Numbered from the stretch's first letter, positions 36,925 through 47,135 are shown. The stretch is DNA of 64,000 nucleotides from Candidatus Paralachnospira sangeri (GCA_904397815.1 CAJFOT010000113.1:16642-80641); one strand, 5' to 3'. The notes: generated by a model not told the origin, from the letters alone. A program made the numbers and translations.

Positions 36925-39042
36925 TTATTTCTGTTTTGCGGCAATAACTTTTTCCTGTACGGACTTGGGCGCCTGCTCATATTTGCTGAAGAACATGGAG
37001 TAGGAACCACGGCCCTGTGTTTTGGAACGAAGGTCTGTCGCATAGCCGAACATTTCTGCCAGCGGAACATAGCCGGTAATCAGCTTGGAGCCGTTTACAT
37101 CCTCAAAACTCTCGATCCGTCCGCGCCGGGAGTTGATATCGCCGATAACGTCGCCCATATACTCTTCCGGTGTGGTAACTTCAACCTTCATAATCGGCTC
37201 TAACAGAACAGCGTTGCCTTTTGCCATCGCATCCTTGAACGCCATGGAACCGGCAATCTTAAACGCCATCTCACTGGAGTCGACTTCGTGATAGGAACCG
37301 TCGTACACATCAGCTTTCACGCCCAGTACCGGGAAACCGCCCAGGATACCGGATTTCGCAGCCTCTTCGATACCTGCGCCTACTGCCGGGATATACTCCT
37401 TCGGGATTGCGCCGCCGACTACGCTGGAAACGAATTCAAATGTCTGCTCACCATTGGGGTCCATAGGTGTAAACCGAACCTTACAGTGACCATACTGTCC
37501 GCGTCCGCCTGACTGCTTCGCATACTTGCTGTCCACTTCCACAGGCTTGGTAAAGGTTTCCTTATAAGCAACCTGAGGCGCGCCTACATTTGCCTCTACC
37601 TTGAACTCACGAAGCATACGGTCTACGATAATCTCCAGATGAAGCTCGCCCATACCTGCGATAATTGTCTGTCCTGTCTCCGGGTTGGTGGACACACGGA
37701 AGGTGGGGTCTTCTTCTGCCAGCTTCGCCAGCGCTTCGCCCATCTTGTCCTGGCCGGCTTTTGTCTTAGGCTCGATCGCCACCTCGATAACCGGTTCAGG
37801 GAATTCCATGGACTCCAGGATAACCGGGTGCTGCTCATCACAGATCGTATCGCCTGTGGTGGTAACTTTCAGGCCTACCGCTGCGGCAATATCGCCGGAG
37901 TAAACCTTATCCAGCTCCATTCTCTTATTAGCATGCATCTGCAGGATACGTCCCACACGCTCTTTCTTTCCTTTTGTTGCATTCAGTACATAAGAACCGG
38001 AGTTCAGTGTACCGGAATACACACGGAAGAATGCCAGTTTTCCTACGAAGGGATCAGCCATGATCTTAAATGCCAGCGCAGAGAAAGGCTCGTCATCAGA
38101 AGAATGTCTTTCCACTTCGTTGCCGTCCAGATCCACGCCTTTGATAGCAGGAATGTCTGTAGGAGCAGGCATATACTCTAAAACTGCATCCAGAAGTTTC
38201 TGAACACCTTTGTTTCTGTAAGCGGAACCGCAGCATACCGGGATGATCTCAACAGAGATGGTTGCTTTTCTCAGAGCTTTTTTCAGGTCCTCTGCAGAAG
38301 GTTCTTCACCATCCAAGTACTGCATCATCAGATCATCATCTGTCTCGCAGATCGCTTCGATCATGTTGGTTCTGTACTCCTCAGCCTGTTCCTTCATATC
38401 TTCCGGAACATCCACTACGGAGATATCATCACCCTTGTCATCATTATAAATATAGGCCTTCATCTCAAACAGGTCGATCAGGCCCTTGAAATCATCTTCC
38501 TTTCCGATCGGAAGCTGAATCGGCACCGCGTTATGCCCCAGTCTGGTCTTAATCATGCTTACCGCATTGTAGAAATCCGCGCCCATGATGTCCATCTTGT
38601 TGATGAACGCCATACGGGGAACGTTATACTTGTCAGCCTGTCTCCATACGTTTTCAGACTGAGGCTCAACACCGCCCTTTGCGCAAAATACGCCGATGGC
38701 GCTGTCCAGCACACGCAGGGAACGTTCTACTTCTACAGTAAAGTCAACGTGTCCTGGTGTATCGATGATGTTAATACGATGCTCCAGAGCACCTTTTTTC
38801 GGTTTTGTCTCTTCTTCCAGAGTCCAGTGGCATGTGGTCGCAGCCGAAGTGATTGTGATACCGCGCTCCTGCTCCTGTTCCATCCAGTCCATGGTAGCAG
38901 TTCCCTCGTGGGTATCGCCAATCTTATAGTTAACACCGGTATAATACAGGATACGCTCTGTCAGCGTGGTTTTACCCGCGTCGATATGAGCCATAATACC
39001 GATGTTTCTGGTTCTCTCTAATGGATATTCTCTTCCAGCCAA
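36925..39042 (-). CDS. fusA: Elongation factor G
   Basis: The 705-residue translocase has G1 AHIDAGKTT, switch region with EQERGITI, G3 DTPGHVDF and G4 NKMD, followed by domains II-V of usual length. It moves tRNA and mRNA on the ribosome. It sits 44 bases after rpsG in the str operon. Confidence 0.98.
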   Translation of the reverse strand: MAGREYPLERTRNIGIMAHIDAGKTTLTERILYYTGVNYKIGDTHEGTATMDWMEQEQERGITITSAATTCHWTLEEETKPKKGALEHRINIIDTPGHVDFTVEVERSLRVLDSAIGVFCAKGGVEPQSENVWRQADKYNVPRMAFINKMDIMGADFYNAVSMIKTRLGHNAVPIQLPIGKEDDFKGLIDLFEMKAYIYNDDKGDDISVVDVPEDMKEQAEEYRTNMIEAICETDDDLMMQYLDGEEPSAEDLKKALRKATISVEIIPVCCGSAYRNKGVQKLLDAVLEYMPAPTDIPAIKGVDLDGNEVERHSSDDEPFSALAFKIMADPFVGKLAFFRVYSGTLNSGSYVLNATKGKKERVGRILQMHANKRMELDKVYSGDIAAAVGLKVTTTGDTICDEQHPVILESMEFPEPVIEVAIEPKTKAGQDKMGEALAKLAEEDPTFRVSTNPETGQTIIAGMGELHLEIIVDRMLREFKVEANVGAPQVAYKETFTKPVEVDSKYAKQSGGRGQYGHCKVRFTPMDPNGEQTFEFVSSVVGGAIPKEYIPAVGAGIEEAAKSGILGGFPVLGVKADVYDGSYHEVDSSEMAFKIAGSMAFKDAMAKGNAVLLEPIMKVEVTTPEEYMGDVIGDINSRRGRIESFEDVNGSKLITGYVPLAEMFGYATDLRSKTQGRGSYSMFFSKYEQAPKSVQEKVIAAKQK

Positions 39043-39086
39043 CGGATTTTCCTCCTTATGCTATACGAACAGAATGTTTCGGTCGA

Positions 39087-39557
39087 TTAAAATCTGTAAT
39101 GAGCGAACGCTTTATTAGCCTCAGCCATCTTATGCATATCTTCTTTTCTCTTCACAGCTGAGCCAGTGTTGTTTGCCGCATCCAGAATCTCATTCGCAAG
39201 CCTTTCTTCCTGTGTTTTCTCGCCTCTTTTGCGGGAAAACATCGTCAGCCAGCGAAGGGCCAGCGCCTGCCGTCTGTCCGGTTTTACCTCGATGGGTACC
39301 TGATAGGTAGCGCCGCCGATACGTTTTGCCTTTACTTCCAGCACAGGCATCAGATTATTCATCGCTTCCTCGAATACTTCCAGGGCAGGTTTTCCGGATT
39401 TCTCCTCCACTCTGCTGAAAGCCCCGTATACGATCTTCTGCGCAACACCCTTTTTACCGTCTAACATGATGTTGTTGATCAGCTTGGTCACAACCTTGTT
39501 ATTGTAAAGCGGGTCTGCTAATACGTCTCTTTTTCCAGTAACTCCTTTACGTGACAC
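39087..39557 (-). CDS. rpsG: 30S ribosomal protein S7
   Basis: The 156-residue protein has the S7 start ([18 protein letters not shown]), the helical core and the beta hairpin with [16 protein letters not shown] (by position about 80-96). It nucleates assembly of the 30S head. A 178-base gap to rpsL holds no gene; it could carry the usual S7 feedback site, but no clear structure was identified. Confidence 0.97.
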   Translation of the reverse strand: MSRKGVTGKRDVLADPLYNNKVVTKLINNIMLDGKKGVAQKIVYGAFSRVEEKSGKPALEVFEEAMNNLMPVLEVKAKRIGGATYQVPIEVKPDRRQALALRWLTMFSRKRGEKTQEERLANEILDAANNTGSAVKRKEDMHKMAEANKAFAHYRF

Positions 39558-39735
39558 GTTACTTCCCTCCTTAATACCGCCTGCCGGTTCATCCGGTTCA
39601 GGCTTGTTAATTCATCGGTACTCACATTTGTCCGCGCCCTTTCAGGCGCATGTGTTCGTGCAGGTCAGGTGGATATTTAAAACTAATCGGTTCAAATATG
39701 CTTCATTCCGGCACTTAAACAAATCTCAGTATACC

Positions 39736-40149
39736 TTATTTTTTCGGTCTCTTAGCGCCGTACTTAGAACGAGCCTGTCTTCTGTTGGCAACACCTGCGG
39801 TATCAAGTGTACCTCTGACAATGTGATATCTGGTACCAGGCAGGTCCTTTACTCTGCCGCCTCTGATCAGAACAACGCTGTGCTCCTGCAGATTGTGGCC
39901 TTCGCCGGGGATATAGCTGGTTACCTCGATACCGTTAGAGAGACGAACTCTGGCAATTTTTCTAAGTGCTGAGTTAGGCTTCTTAGGAGTAGCTGTTTTC
40001 ACTGCTGTGCACACACCTCTCTTCTGAGGAGCAGCTTCGTTTGTGGATCTCTTTCTTAAAGAGTTGTAGCCCTTTAACAGAGCGGGAGCAGTGCTTTTCT
40101 TCTCAACAGTCTGTCTTCCTTTTCTCACTAACTGATTGAATGTAGGCAT
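39736..40149 (-). CDS. rpsL: 30S ribosomal protein S12
   Basis: The 137-residue protein has the S12 core with [10 protein letters not shown], in which the Lys linked to streptomycin resistance is wild type, and the [17 protein letters not shown] loop (by position). The start at ATG 40149 follows CAGGAGG; the frame's upstream extension covers the leader only. First gene of the str operon. No rpoB or rpoC gene precedes it, unlike in many Firmicutes; an ABC exporter pair lies there instead. Confidence 0.97.
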   Translation of the reverse strand: MPTFNQLVRKGRQTVEKKSTAPALLKGYNSLRKRSTNEAAPQKRGVCTAVKTATPKKPNSALRKIARVRLSNGIEVTSYIPGEGHNLQEHSVVLIRGGRVKDLPGTRYHIVRGTLDTAGVANRRQARSKYGAKRPKK

Positions 40150-40232
40150 ATTTTTCACCTCCTGTGATTCTGTATTTTGTGCCTTATCATAATGGGCGCA
40201 GTAAACAGTCCGTTTATCACGCACACTGTTTA

Positions 40233-40260
40233 ATTATATCAGGTAAAAATCTCTTGTCAA
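40233..40260 (-). promoter_or_regulatory. Promoter of the str operon
   Basis: On the minus strand both boxes are perfect, TTGACA (40255-40260) and TATAAT (40233-40238), 16 bp apart. The leader before rpsL is about 80 bases. Confidence 0.85.
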
Positions 40261-40332
40261 GCGGTTTTCATTGATACATCGGCGATTTTCCGAGGTTTCA
40301 CTGTGATTTTACAGTTTTTTTACCATATCTGC

Positions 40333-42051
40333 TCAGCAGGAAAACTGAGACTGATACAGTTCCCAGTAGATTCCCTTTTTCTTCATCAGTTCCTCATGTC
40401 TGCCCTGCTCAGCGATCCGGCCGTCCCGGATCACCAGGATGTGGTCGGCGTTTCTGATAGTAGAAAGACGATGAGCAATGACAAAACAGGTCTTTCCCTC
40501 CATCAGCTTCAGCATGGCTCTCTGGATCTGCTTTTCTGTCCGGGTATCCACATTGGAGGTAGCCTCATCCAGAATCAGGATCTGGCCTGACGACAGCATA
40601 GCCCTGGCGATGCACAGCAGCTGTTTCTGCCCCTTGGACAGATTCAGGCCGTCCTCTGTCAGCATCGTGTCATAGCCCTGGGGCATCTTCATGATCTCCT
40701 CATGAATCCCCACAGCCCTGGCTGCTTCCTCCACTTCCCACTCCTCCGCCTTTCCCCGTCCGTAGGCAATATTCTCCTGCACAGTCCCCTGGAAAAGCCA
40801 GCTGTCCTGAAGCACCATGGCGAACCGTTTCCGCAGCTCTGTCCTCCGGTACAGGCGGATGTCCTTTCCATCCAGAAGAATCTGTCCCTGCTGAGGATCA
40901 TAAAACCGCATCAGCAGGTTAATAATCGTAGTCTTTCCCGCTCCGGTAGGCCCTACGATGGCTGTCACCTGCCCCGGCTCCGCCCGGAAACAGAAATCCT
41001 TCAGCACCGGCTGCTCCGGCTGATAGCCGAAATCCACATGGAGAAAATCCACCTGCCCGGCAACGGTCTCCGGCCGGCCCGCCTCCTGCAGATCCCGCTC
41101 CGGCTCCTCATCCAGCAGATGAAAGATCCGCTCCGCCGCCGCCATGTATGACTGGAACTCGCTGATCATATTGGCAGCCTCATTGATCGGTCCGGAAAAC
41201 TTTCTGGAATACAGAATAAAAGAAGAGATGTTTCCCAATGTAATCCTTCCGCGCAGAAACAAAAGGGCGCCGAACATACTGATCAGTGTGATAGATACAT
41301 TGTTCATCAGATTCACAGAAGGCCCCATCATCGCCGCCATATATTCCGCCTCGTAGGCCGCGTCTGCGGCGGCCCGGTTCACGCCGCGGAACTTCTCCAT
41401 CGTATTCTCTTCCTGACAGTATATCTTCAGTGTATCCATACCTGTCAGATTTTCTTCCGCAAAGCTGTTTAATTCTCCGTTTTTTCTGGACCGCACCCGA
41501 AACAGAGGCTTCACCACCCGGGCGCGCCGCCGGGTGATCCGGATGGTCAGCGGTATGGTAATGCAGAAAACCAGTACCAGCGGCGGCGAAATCGCCAGCA
41601 TCATCACCAGCGCTCCCACCACGGAAATCACACTGGAGCAAATAGTCACCACATCTGTGGAGAGGGATGTATTCAGCAGGTCGATGTCATAGGAAATCCG
41701 GCTGATAATATCCCCCGCGGGATGGGTGTCAAAATAGTAAGCCGGCAGCGTCATCAGCTTCTCGAACACATCCTGGCGCATCCGCGTAATGACACTGCGG
41801 GAAATGCGCAGCATCAGCACTGACAGACCGAAGGTCAGGATAAAGGACAGAACATAACAGACCGCCATCAGCCCCGCGTACCCCAGCGCCCGGGGGATAT
41901 CCACGTGCCCTGCTCCCGCGCTGACGCAGTCGATAGCCATGCCGGAGTACCGGGGGCCCAGCAGGGCAGCCACATTTCCTCCCAGAGACAGAATCACTGC
42001 CAGCAGGATGCCCGGCCACACCGGTTTTATATAGGAAAGAATCCGTCTCAT
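40333..42051 (-). CDS. ABC exporter half-transporter, partner with catalytic Glu
   Basis: The 572-residue protein has a six-helix exporter domain (about 1-310) and an ATPase domain with Walker A GPTGAGKTT, Walker B ILILDEATSNVD (catalytic Glu present) and a degenerate signature LSKGQKQ. In heterodimeric exporters of the LmrCD/BmrCD/TM287-288 type, one ATP site is canonical and one degenerate. The split motifs here and in the next gene fit that: this Walker B Glu pairs with the partner's LSGGQ. The start overlaps the upstream gene's stop by four bases. Substrates may be drugs or lipids. Confidence 0.9.
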   Translation of the reverse strand: MRRILSYIKPVWPGILLAVILSLGGNVAALLGPRYSGMAIDCVSAGAGHVDIPRALGYAGLMAVCYVLSFILTFGLSVLMLRISRSVITRMRQDVFEKLMTLPAYYFDTHPAGDIISRISYDIDLLNTSLSTDVVTICSSVISVVGALVMMLAISPPLVLVFCITIPLTIRITRRRARVVKPLFRVRSRKNGELNSFAEENLTGMDTLKIYCQEENTMEKFRGVNRAAADAAYEAEYMAAMMGPSVNLMNNVSITLISMFGALLFLRGRITLGNISSFILYSRKFSGPINEAANMISEFQSYMAAAERIFHLLDEEPERDLQEAGRPETVAGQVDFLHVDFGYQPEQPVLKDFCFRAEPGQVTAIVGPTGAGKTTIINLLMRFYDPQQGQILLDGKDIRLYRRTELRKRFAMVLQDSWLFQGTVQENIAYGRGKAEEWEVEEAARAVGIHEEIMKMPQGYDTMLTEDGLNLSKGQKQLLCIARAMLSSGQILILDEATSNVDTRTEKQIQRAMLKLMEGKTCFVIAHRLSTIRNADHILVIRDGRIAEQGRHEELMKKKGIYWELYQSQFSC

Positions 42052-43814
42052 AAAGTCCCCTCCCCCATCTGTATCTCATACATTTCCTGATAAAGCAGAC
42101 AGGTACGGAGGAGCTGTTCATGGGTTCCCAGCCCCGCTTCCTTCCCCTCATCCAGCACCAGGATCTGTTCTGCGTGCATAATCGAGCTGATCCGCTGGGC
42201 GATCATAATCACGGTACATTGCCCGTCCCTGCCTGCCAGCGCCGCCCGGAACCGGGCATCTGTGGCGTAGTCCAGAGCGCTGGAGGAATCATCCAGAATC
42301 AGGATCTCCGGCCGCCCGGCCAGGGCTCTGGCCAGCATGATCCGCTGCTTCTGGCCGCCGCTCAGGTTGGCGCCCCGGATATTCAGCAGCTCTCCCATCC
42401 CCTTTTCCATGGCAAAGTCCTCTGCCTGGGCCACCCGGAGCGCTTCATGTATCTCGCTGTCCTCCAGCTGCCGCCCCAGACGGATATTGCCCTCCATCGT
42501 ATCCTGAAAAAGAAAATCCTTCTGCAGCGCCGCGCCGAACCTTGCCCGCAGCTCATGCTCTCCCATCTCCCGGATATCGGTTCCATCGATGAGAATCCGT
42601 CCGCTGTCCGGAAAAAAGAACCGGATCAGCAGATTCACCACTGTCGTCTTTCCCGCTCCGGTAGGGCCGATGATACCCAGGGTCTCGCCCCGCTTCACAG
42701 TGAAGCTGATATGGGACAGATCCGGTGATCCCTTTCCCTTCCTGTATGAGAAGGTGACATCCTCAAAGACAATATGTGTCTCCCCTCTGTCCTTCTCCCC
42801 AGATGGACTTTCCGTATTTTCCCTGTCCGCCTCATAACACTTTGCCCTGTTCCGGCTCCCTCCAAAATCCGGGGGCTGTAAAAACAGCACCGACTGAATC
42901 CGGCTGGCGGAGGCAGAGGCCTTTGCGTAGCTTCTGAAAAATCGGGACAGAAACAGCATCCCATTCAGGATCAGTGTCATATAGGAAAGCATGGCAATCA
43001 GTTCTCCGGCCATCGTATCCCCGCTGTTCACCCGAAAGGCTCCCAGCACCACTGCCAGCACCATGCCCAGATTGAGACAAAGATTCATCCCCGGATTCAG
43101 CACCGCTGTCGTCTGGCCGGCCTGCTGATCTTTTCTGGCAGCCGCGTCGTTCACCTCCCAGAACCGCCGGTTTTCCTCCTCTTCTTTTCCGAAGGCCTTT
43201 ACCACCCGAATCCCTGCGATGTCATCCCGCACCACCCGGACGATATCATCCGCCAGGCGCTGGGCCTGGAGGAAAAGAGGCTGGGACAGGCGGTATACCG
43301 TCACCAGCAGCAGAACCATAAATGGCAGCAGCGCCACAATCGCGAGAGCCAGCACCGGATCCAGCACAAAGCTCATGATCAGGCCGCCCACTGTCAGGAT
43401 CGGCGCCCGCACCCCCATCCGCATCATCATATTGATAAACTGGTGAATATTATAAGAATCGGAAGTCACCCTCGAAATCATGGAAGGAAGTGTTATCTGC
43501 TGAAACTGGCTCTGAGAAATCTGCGTCATTTGCTGAAAGAGATCATCCCTCAGATCCTGGGTAATCCGCCGTGAGGCTCCCGACGCCAGCCGGTTGGCCC
43601 CGATATTCAGGCCGCAGGCTCCCAGGCTGGCCGTCAGCATCAGGCCGCCGAACAGCCAGATCCATGCCGGAACCTTCATCGGAATAATCTCATCCACCAG
43701 TTTGGACAGAATCCACGGAATCAGAAGTTCTGCCATAGAGCCTGTGAATTTTACAGTCATCGCCTGTATGATTTTCCATTTATATGGTTTTGCGTAGGCG
43801 AGAATCATTCTCAT
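42048..43814 (-). CDS. ABC exporter half-transporter, partner with degenerate Walker B
   Basis: The 588-residue protein has six membrane helices, then an ATPase domain with Walker A GPTGAGKTT, signature LSGGQKQR and Walker B ILILDDSSSALD, where Asp replaces the catalytic Glu. This is the mark of the degenerate-site subunit in a heterodimeric exporter. A polar insert of about 30 residues (near 320-350, with ENTESPSGEKD) joins the membrane and ATPase domains. First gene of the two-gene operon. Confidence 0.9.
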   Translation of the reverse strand: MRMILAYAKPYKWKIIQAMTVKFTGSMAELLIPWILSKLVDEIIPMKVPAWIWLFGGLMLTASLGACGLNIGANRLASGASRRITQDLRDDLFQQMTQISQSQFQQITLPSMISRVTSDSYNIHQFINMMMRMGVRAPILTVGGLIMSFVLDPVLALAIVALLPFMVLLLVTVYRLSQPLFLQAQRLADDIVRVVRDDIAGIRVVKAFGKEEEENRRFWEVNDAAARKDQQAGQTTAVLNPGMNLCLNLGMVLAVVLGAFRVNSGDTMAGELIAMLSYMTLILNGMLFLSRFFRSYAKASASASRIQSVLFLQPPDFGGSRNRAKCYEADRENTESPSGEKDRGETHIVFEDVTFSYRKGKGSPDLSHISFTVKRGETLGIIGPTGAGKTTVVNLLIRFFFPDSGRILIDGTDIREMGEHELRARFGAALQKDFLFQDTMEGNIRLGRQLEDSEIHEALRVAQAEDFAMEKGMGELLNIRGANLSGGQKQRIMLARALAGRPEILILDDSSSALDYATDARFRAALAGRDGQCTVIMIAQRISSIMHAEQILVLDEGKEAGLGTHEQLLRTCLLYQEMYEIQMGEGTL

Positions 43815-43844
43815 ATCTGTCTCCCTCCCCTCATCTTCTTCTAT

Positions 43845-43872
43845 TTTATACTATTTTCCCCTGTTAAAGCAA
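43845..43872 (-). promoter_or_regulatory. Promoter of the ABC exporter pair
   Basis: On the minus strand TTGCTT (43867-43872) and TATAAA (43845-43850) are 16 bp apart, 31 bases before the start codon. Confidence 0.5.
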
Positions 43873-43990
43873 CATATCCCTGGTATGAATCCCGCACAGA
43901 CCACATTGTCCCCACCCCTGCCTATTGCTCTTTGTAATATAATGCAGGGGATTTCCCTGATTCGGTTAAAAAAATATCCCCCCGGGCGGC

Positions 43991-44019
43991 TTGCGGACAT
44001 GTATGGGGCAGGGTATAAT
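43991..44019 (+). promoter_or_regulatory. Candidate promoter of the CsoR-like gene
   Basis: TTGCGG (43991-43996) and perfect TATAAT (44014-44019) are 17 bp apart. It gives a leader of about 155 bases. The rest of the 368-base gap between the exporter and this gene holds no ORF with a ribosome site. Confidence 0.5.
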
Positions 44020-44182
44020 CAGGCTATCCAATTCCATTCAATACAACATGATTTATATGCAGGAGCTTTTCCGGCAGTCCCATCCTTTGAATTTGTCCGT
44101 TTTTCGATTTATACGGTGAAAAGGGCGTGCTGCCGGCAGATTTCCCCTGCAGGCAGGGAAGCCGTCAGAGGAGGAGTCACAT

Positions 44183-44473
44183 TTGCATCAGCATTCACAG
44201 GAAGAAAACATGCGGCTGATCAACCGCCTGAACCGGATTATTCAAAATGCCTCGGACATTAAAGATATGCTGGAAAAAGGGTATGAAAACAAAGAGATCC
44301 TGACCCAGATCGCCGCGGTACGCACCGCCCTGAACAACCTGGGCAAGATCATCTTAAAAGAACATATGGAAGAATGTGTACTGGAAGGCATGTCGCTGAA
44401 CCATGATGACAGCCAGGAAACAGAAGATCTTTTAAATGATCTGATGGATGCCATCCACAAATTCACAAAATAA
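44183..44473 (+). CDS. CsoR/FrmR-family metal or sulfide-responsive repressor
   Basis: The 96-residue all-helical protein has the family core RLNRI (where others have RLKRIEGQ), EILTQIAAVRTALNNLG and EHMEEC. The His and second Cys of the copper site (HxxxC) are present, but the first Cys of YCxDI is Asn here, so a classical Cys-His-Cys copper site cannot form. The N-terminus HQH may supply other ligands, as in nickel or cobalt sensors. The start is a TTG at 44183 with GAGGAGG 6 bases before; the next ATG at 44210 has no such site and would lose the HQH. No metal transporter is adjacent. Confidence 0.8.
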   Translation: MHQHSQEENMRLINRLNRIIQNASDIKDMLEKGYENKEILTQIAAVRTALNNLGKIILKEHMEECVLEGMSLNHDDSQETEDLLNDLMDAIHKFTK

Positions 44474-44529
44474 CATGAGACGCCGGAAATTCGGAAGCAA
44501 CCGCGGACCGGCAGTCCCATGTTATTTTT
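44471..44529. terminator. Bidirectional terminator
   Basis: Arms starting TAACATG and ending CATGTTA, with CGCCGG/CCGGC(A) inner pairs, lie between the stop of the CsoR-like gene and the convergent zinc deacylase. T6 follows on the plus side and TTATTTTG on the minus side. Confidence 0.7.
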
Positions 44530-45495
44530 TCACTGATGCGCAGAGTATTCTCCGTAGGCAATCATGGGACCGTCTTTCAGCACGTTCAGACTGACTGTCT
44601 GATACAAAACAATTCCATCACACAGTGCGGTGCAGGTCTCCATCTCCTGCCCGAAGAAATCCTTTACCACACCCAGAACCGCCCCTTTCCGGAACCTGTC
44701 TCCCGCATGGAACCGGGGATACCAGCACCCTGTTTCCGCAGCGTTGATATAATGAACATTTGCAATCTCCCGTGGGAAATATTCGATGACCTGTCCGCCG
44801 TCATCCAGCACGCCCAGAAAACGGAGGATATTCTTCACATCCTTCTGATCAGCCTCCGCCTCCGCTTCCGACCATCTGCCCACACATCCTCTCTCTATCA
44901 GAATACTGGGGATCCCGCAGCCTGCGGCATAATTATAGGAGCCGCCGGTCAGCAGTCCGGAGGCCACAATATAGCCGCTGTCCACCCGGCACGCCATCTG
45001 TCTGGAGACTGCTCCCGTCTCCCCCGGCGCTGCCGCCGCATAATAGGTATAAGGAATCAGTTCCTCATATCCGTCCCCGCAGTGGAGATCAATATAGTAA
45101 TCCGCCTTTTTATGCAGTTCCTTCACCACCGCATCACAGATTTTCTCCGCCGCTGTGCCCTCAGGATTGCCGGGAAATTCCCGGTTCAGGTTTTTCCCGT
45201 CCTCATAAACCATACTCATTGTCCTGTGAGAAAATCCGCTTCTGTTCACCAGCGGCACCACAATCACATTTCCCCGGATATTGTGCGGTTCCAGCTCTTT
45301 CCCAATCCGGATCGCCGCCTCAATGCCCACATACTCCGCGTTATGAATCCCGCCGGTAACCAGAACCGTCTTTCCCGGCTTGCTGCCGCCCACTAATATC
45401 ACCGGCATCTCATTCTCCACGCCGGGGACCGGCAGATACCCCGTCACCTTCTCCCCTCTCCCCACCGTGAGAGGGCCAACCTGTAATCGACTCAT
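44530..45495 (-). CDS. Zinc deacylase, succinylglutamate desuccinylase / aspartoacylase family
   Basis: The 321-residue protein belongs to the M14-related AstE/AspA group. Zinc ligands are visible as GGIHNAEYVG (His and Glu, about 58-67) and YYIDLHCGDGYE (His, about 135-146). A C-terminal beta domain contains GCWYPRFHAGDRFRKGAVLG (by position about 260-280). Members remove acyl groups from amino acids or act as carboxypeptidases. The start at 45495 follows ACAGGAGG; the frame's earlier 28 residues are not conserved. Monocistronic, convergent to the CsoR-like gene. Confidence 0.82.
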   Translation of the reverse strand: MSRLQVGPLTVGRGEKVTGYLPVPGVENEMPVILVGGSKPGKTVLVTGGIHNAEYVGIEAAIRIGKELEPHNIRGNVIVVPLVNRSGFSHRTMSMVYEDGKNLNREFPGNPEGTAAEKICDAVVKELHKKADYYIDLHCGDGYEELIPYTYYAAAAPGETGAVSRQMACRVDSGYIVASGLLTGGSYNYAAGCGIPSILIERGCVGRWSEAEAEADQKDVKNILRFLGVLDDGGQVIEYFPREIANVHYINAAETGCWYPRFHAGDRFRKGAVLGVVKDFFGQEMETCTALCDGIVLYQTVSLNVLKDGPMIAYGEYSAHQ

Positions 45496-45682
45496 GAAAG
45501 CCTCCTGTCCGTCATCCTCTATTTCTCCTGATATCATATCACAACAGCAGTATCCTGAAAAGCCCTGACCGCAGACCACGCGTCACCGCTTTGATCACAG
45601 CTTCCACACATTTCGGTTTCGCTGTTACGATACTGATACACTGGTGCATATATGCCCTCCTGTTTGTTTTATGATACAATTA

Positions 45683-46930
45683 TTATTTTGTTGACGCATT
45701 AGGCAGAATCATGAAAATAACAGCCAGGAGTCCGCTGCACGCAGCTGACAGCAGAAAAGTCATGTCGTTGATTCCTCCAGCAATCGGCGTGATCACATAG
45801 GATGGAATCAGAAAAGCTCCCGCCATCATAACGGTACTGATCAGCCCACCGGCAGCTCCCATCTTTACGGGGCCGATTTCCGGCAAAATAGCAGGAATGG
45901 ACATAATCGTAGGTAAAAGCCCGCCCAGGCAGACAGCGCAAATCACAATCAATAGATTTCTCACTGCGGCAGAATCAGCCTTCCATCCCATATACAAAGC
46001 AACTCCGGCGACAACCGACAGTACTGCGCAAACAATCTTTGTATTTCTCTGTTTCCCAATCATCCCAGGCATCACAACGGAGCCGGTCAGGGCCACCAGA
46101 GAAAAAATAATAATCGTCATACTCGCCGCGCCGTCAGACACTCCCTTTGCCACAAGGCCAGGGCTCATCAGCGCAGATACTGACAGATTGACTCCCATAT
46201 AAAGTGCGGCACCCACAGCGGCTACCCAGGTATATTTGCTTTTCAGCACATCACCTAAACCCACCTCGGGACCTGTTCCCGCCTCCGGAATTTCAGTTTT
46301 TTTCTCTTTCACAAATATCAGCCACAGAACTGTCAGAACCGCAAAAACAACACCTCCATAGAGGAAAGCAGTTGACACGTCAGGGGATAATCCTTTTCCG
46401 ATCATCATTGCCAGAATCGTTCCGCCATTACCCGCCGCTACGACGATGCCGATGGCCAGACCCAGCTGTTCCGGAGAAAACCAGGCGCTCATCAGCTTTG
46501 CGTTATTAGAGTTTAATACCGTTCCGGCCACGCCCATCAGAACTGTAACCAGAAGCAGCGTTCCATAAGAGGGAACAAAAGCGCGGGCAACCGCCCCGAC
46601 TGTCGTAATTACCAGCGCGGCAAACACTGTTTTTTTCACACCAATCCTGTCTCCCAGAGTGCCAGACAGGAAGCTGATAAAAACGCCTACCAGCATCGGA
46701 GCCGTCGCAATGGCAGCGTACTGCTGCTCTGTCATGGACAGCGCTTCTCCCGCAGGTGTCAGCGCCACTTTTCTGGTCGTGCGGTCAAACAGGCGGAAAC
46801 CCAAACTGCCTTCCATATTGCTGATATGCTGGCTCATGGCGGTCTGGGTGATCTGACACTCATTTGCCGCTCTTGTAAAATTTAATGTTTCAGCCGCTTT
46901 CACAAAATATTCAATCCCATTAAGATCCAT
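45683..46930 (-). CDS. Chimeric gene: LysR HTH domain joined to an MFS transporter
   Basis: Residues 1-64 are a LysR-type winged HTH (start MDLNGIEYFVKAAETL, helix-turn-helix about 18-37, then RLFDRTTRKVALTPAGEAL). Directly after, residues 65-415 are an MFS transporter beginning at the loop before helix 2 (SMTEQQYAAIATAPML) and containing motif A GTLGDRIGVKK (about 90-100). The LysR effector domain and MFS helix 1 are both absent. The frame is open across the join (near 46740) and has a GGAAAGGAG ribosome site. With helix 1 missing, motif A on the inside would place the HTH outside the cell, so a deletion between a neighbouring lysR and MFS gene is more likely than a designed fusion. Divergent from the ferredoxin-AOR operon. 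Confidence 0.8.
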   Translation of the reverse strand: MDLNGIEYFVKAAETLNFTRAANECQITQTAMSQHISNMEGSLGFRLFDRTTRKVALTPAGEALSMTEQQYAAIATAPMLVGVFISFLSGTLGDRIGVKKTVFAALVITTVGAVARAFVPSYGTLLLVTVLMGVAGTVLNSNNAKLMSAWFSPEQLGLAIGIVVAAGNGGTILAMMIGKGLSPDVSTAFLYGGVVFAVLTVLWLIFVKEKKTEIPEAGTGPEVGLGDVLKSKYTWVAAVGAALYMGVNLSVSALMSPGLVAKGVSDGAASMTIIIFSLVALTGSVVMPGMIGKQRNTKIVCAVLSVVAGVALYMGWKADSAAVRNLLIVICAVCLGGLLPTIMSIPAILPEIGPVKMGAAGGLISTVMMAGAFLIPSYVITPIAGGINDMTFLLSAACSGLLAVIFMILPNASTK

Positions 46931-47106
46931 GGTGTTCTCCTTTCCGGATTACCGGCGCAGATATATATTCTCACTAAACTCATCCTTCGCCTTCGGCTCG
47001 GATTCGTTAAGTGTTCATATTATATCATTTTTTTTGGTAAAAGCTCTATATATTAATAAAAAATATAATAATATCATTTATTTTAATAAACAAGAAATTG
47101 GTCAGA

Positions 47107-47135
47107 TTGACTTTTTTCTTTATGTTTGATACCAT
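47107..47135 (+). promoter_or_regulatory. Promoter of the ferredoxin-AOR operon
   Basis: TTGACT (47107-47112) and TACCAT (47130-47135) are 17 bp apart, about 90 bases before the start codon, in a very AT-rich intergenic region shared with the LysR-MFS gene. Confidence 0.55.

Noticed and set aside
39558-39735. Gene or riboswitch between rpsG and rpsL
   Set aside because: No ORF with a ribosome site and no structure I could assign; possibly an S7 control site, but not supportable by eye.
42048-43814. Asp in place of the catalytic Glu of the exporter ATPase as a novel defect
   Set aside because: This asymmetry is known for heterodimeric ABC exporters, and the partner carries the canonical Glu.
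43885-44262. 125-codon plus-strand frame before the CsoR-like gene
   Set aside because: No ribosome site, spans the promoter and leader, and overlaps the CsoR-like gene in another frame.
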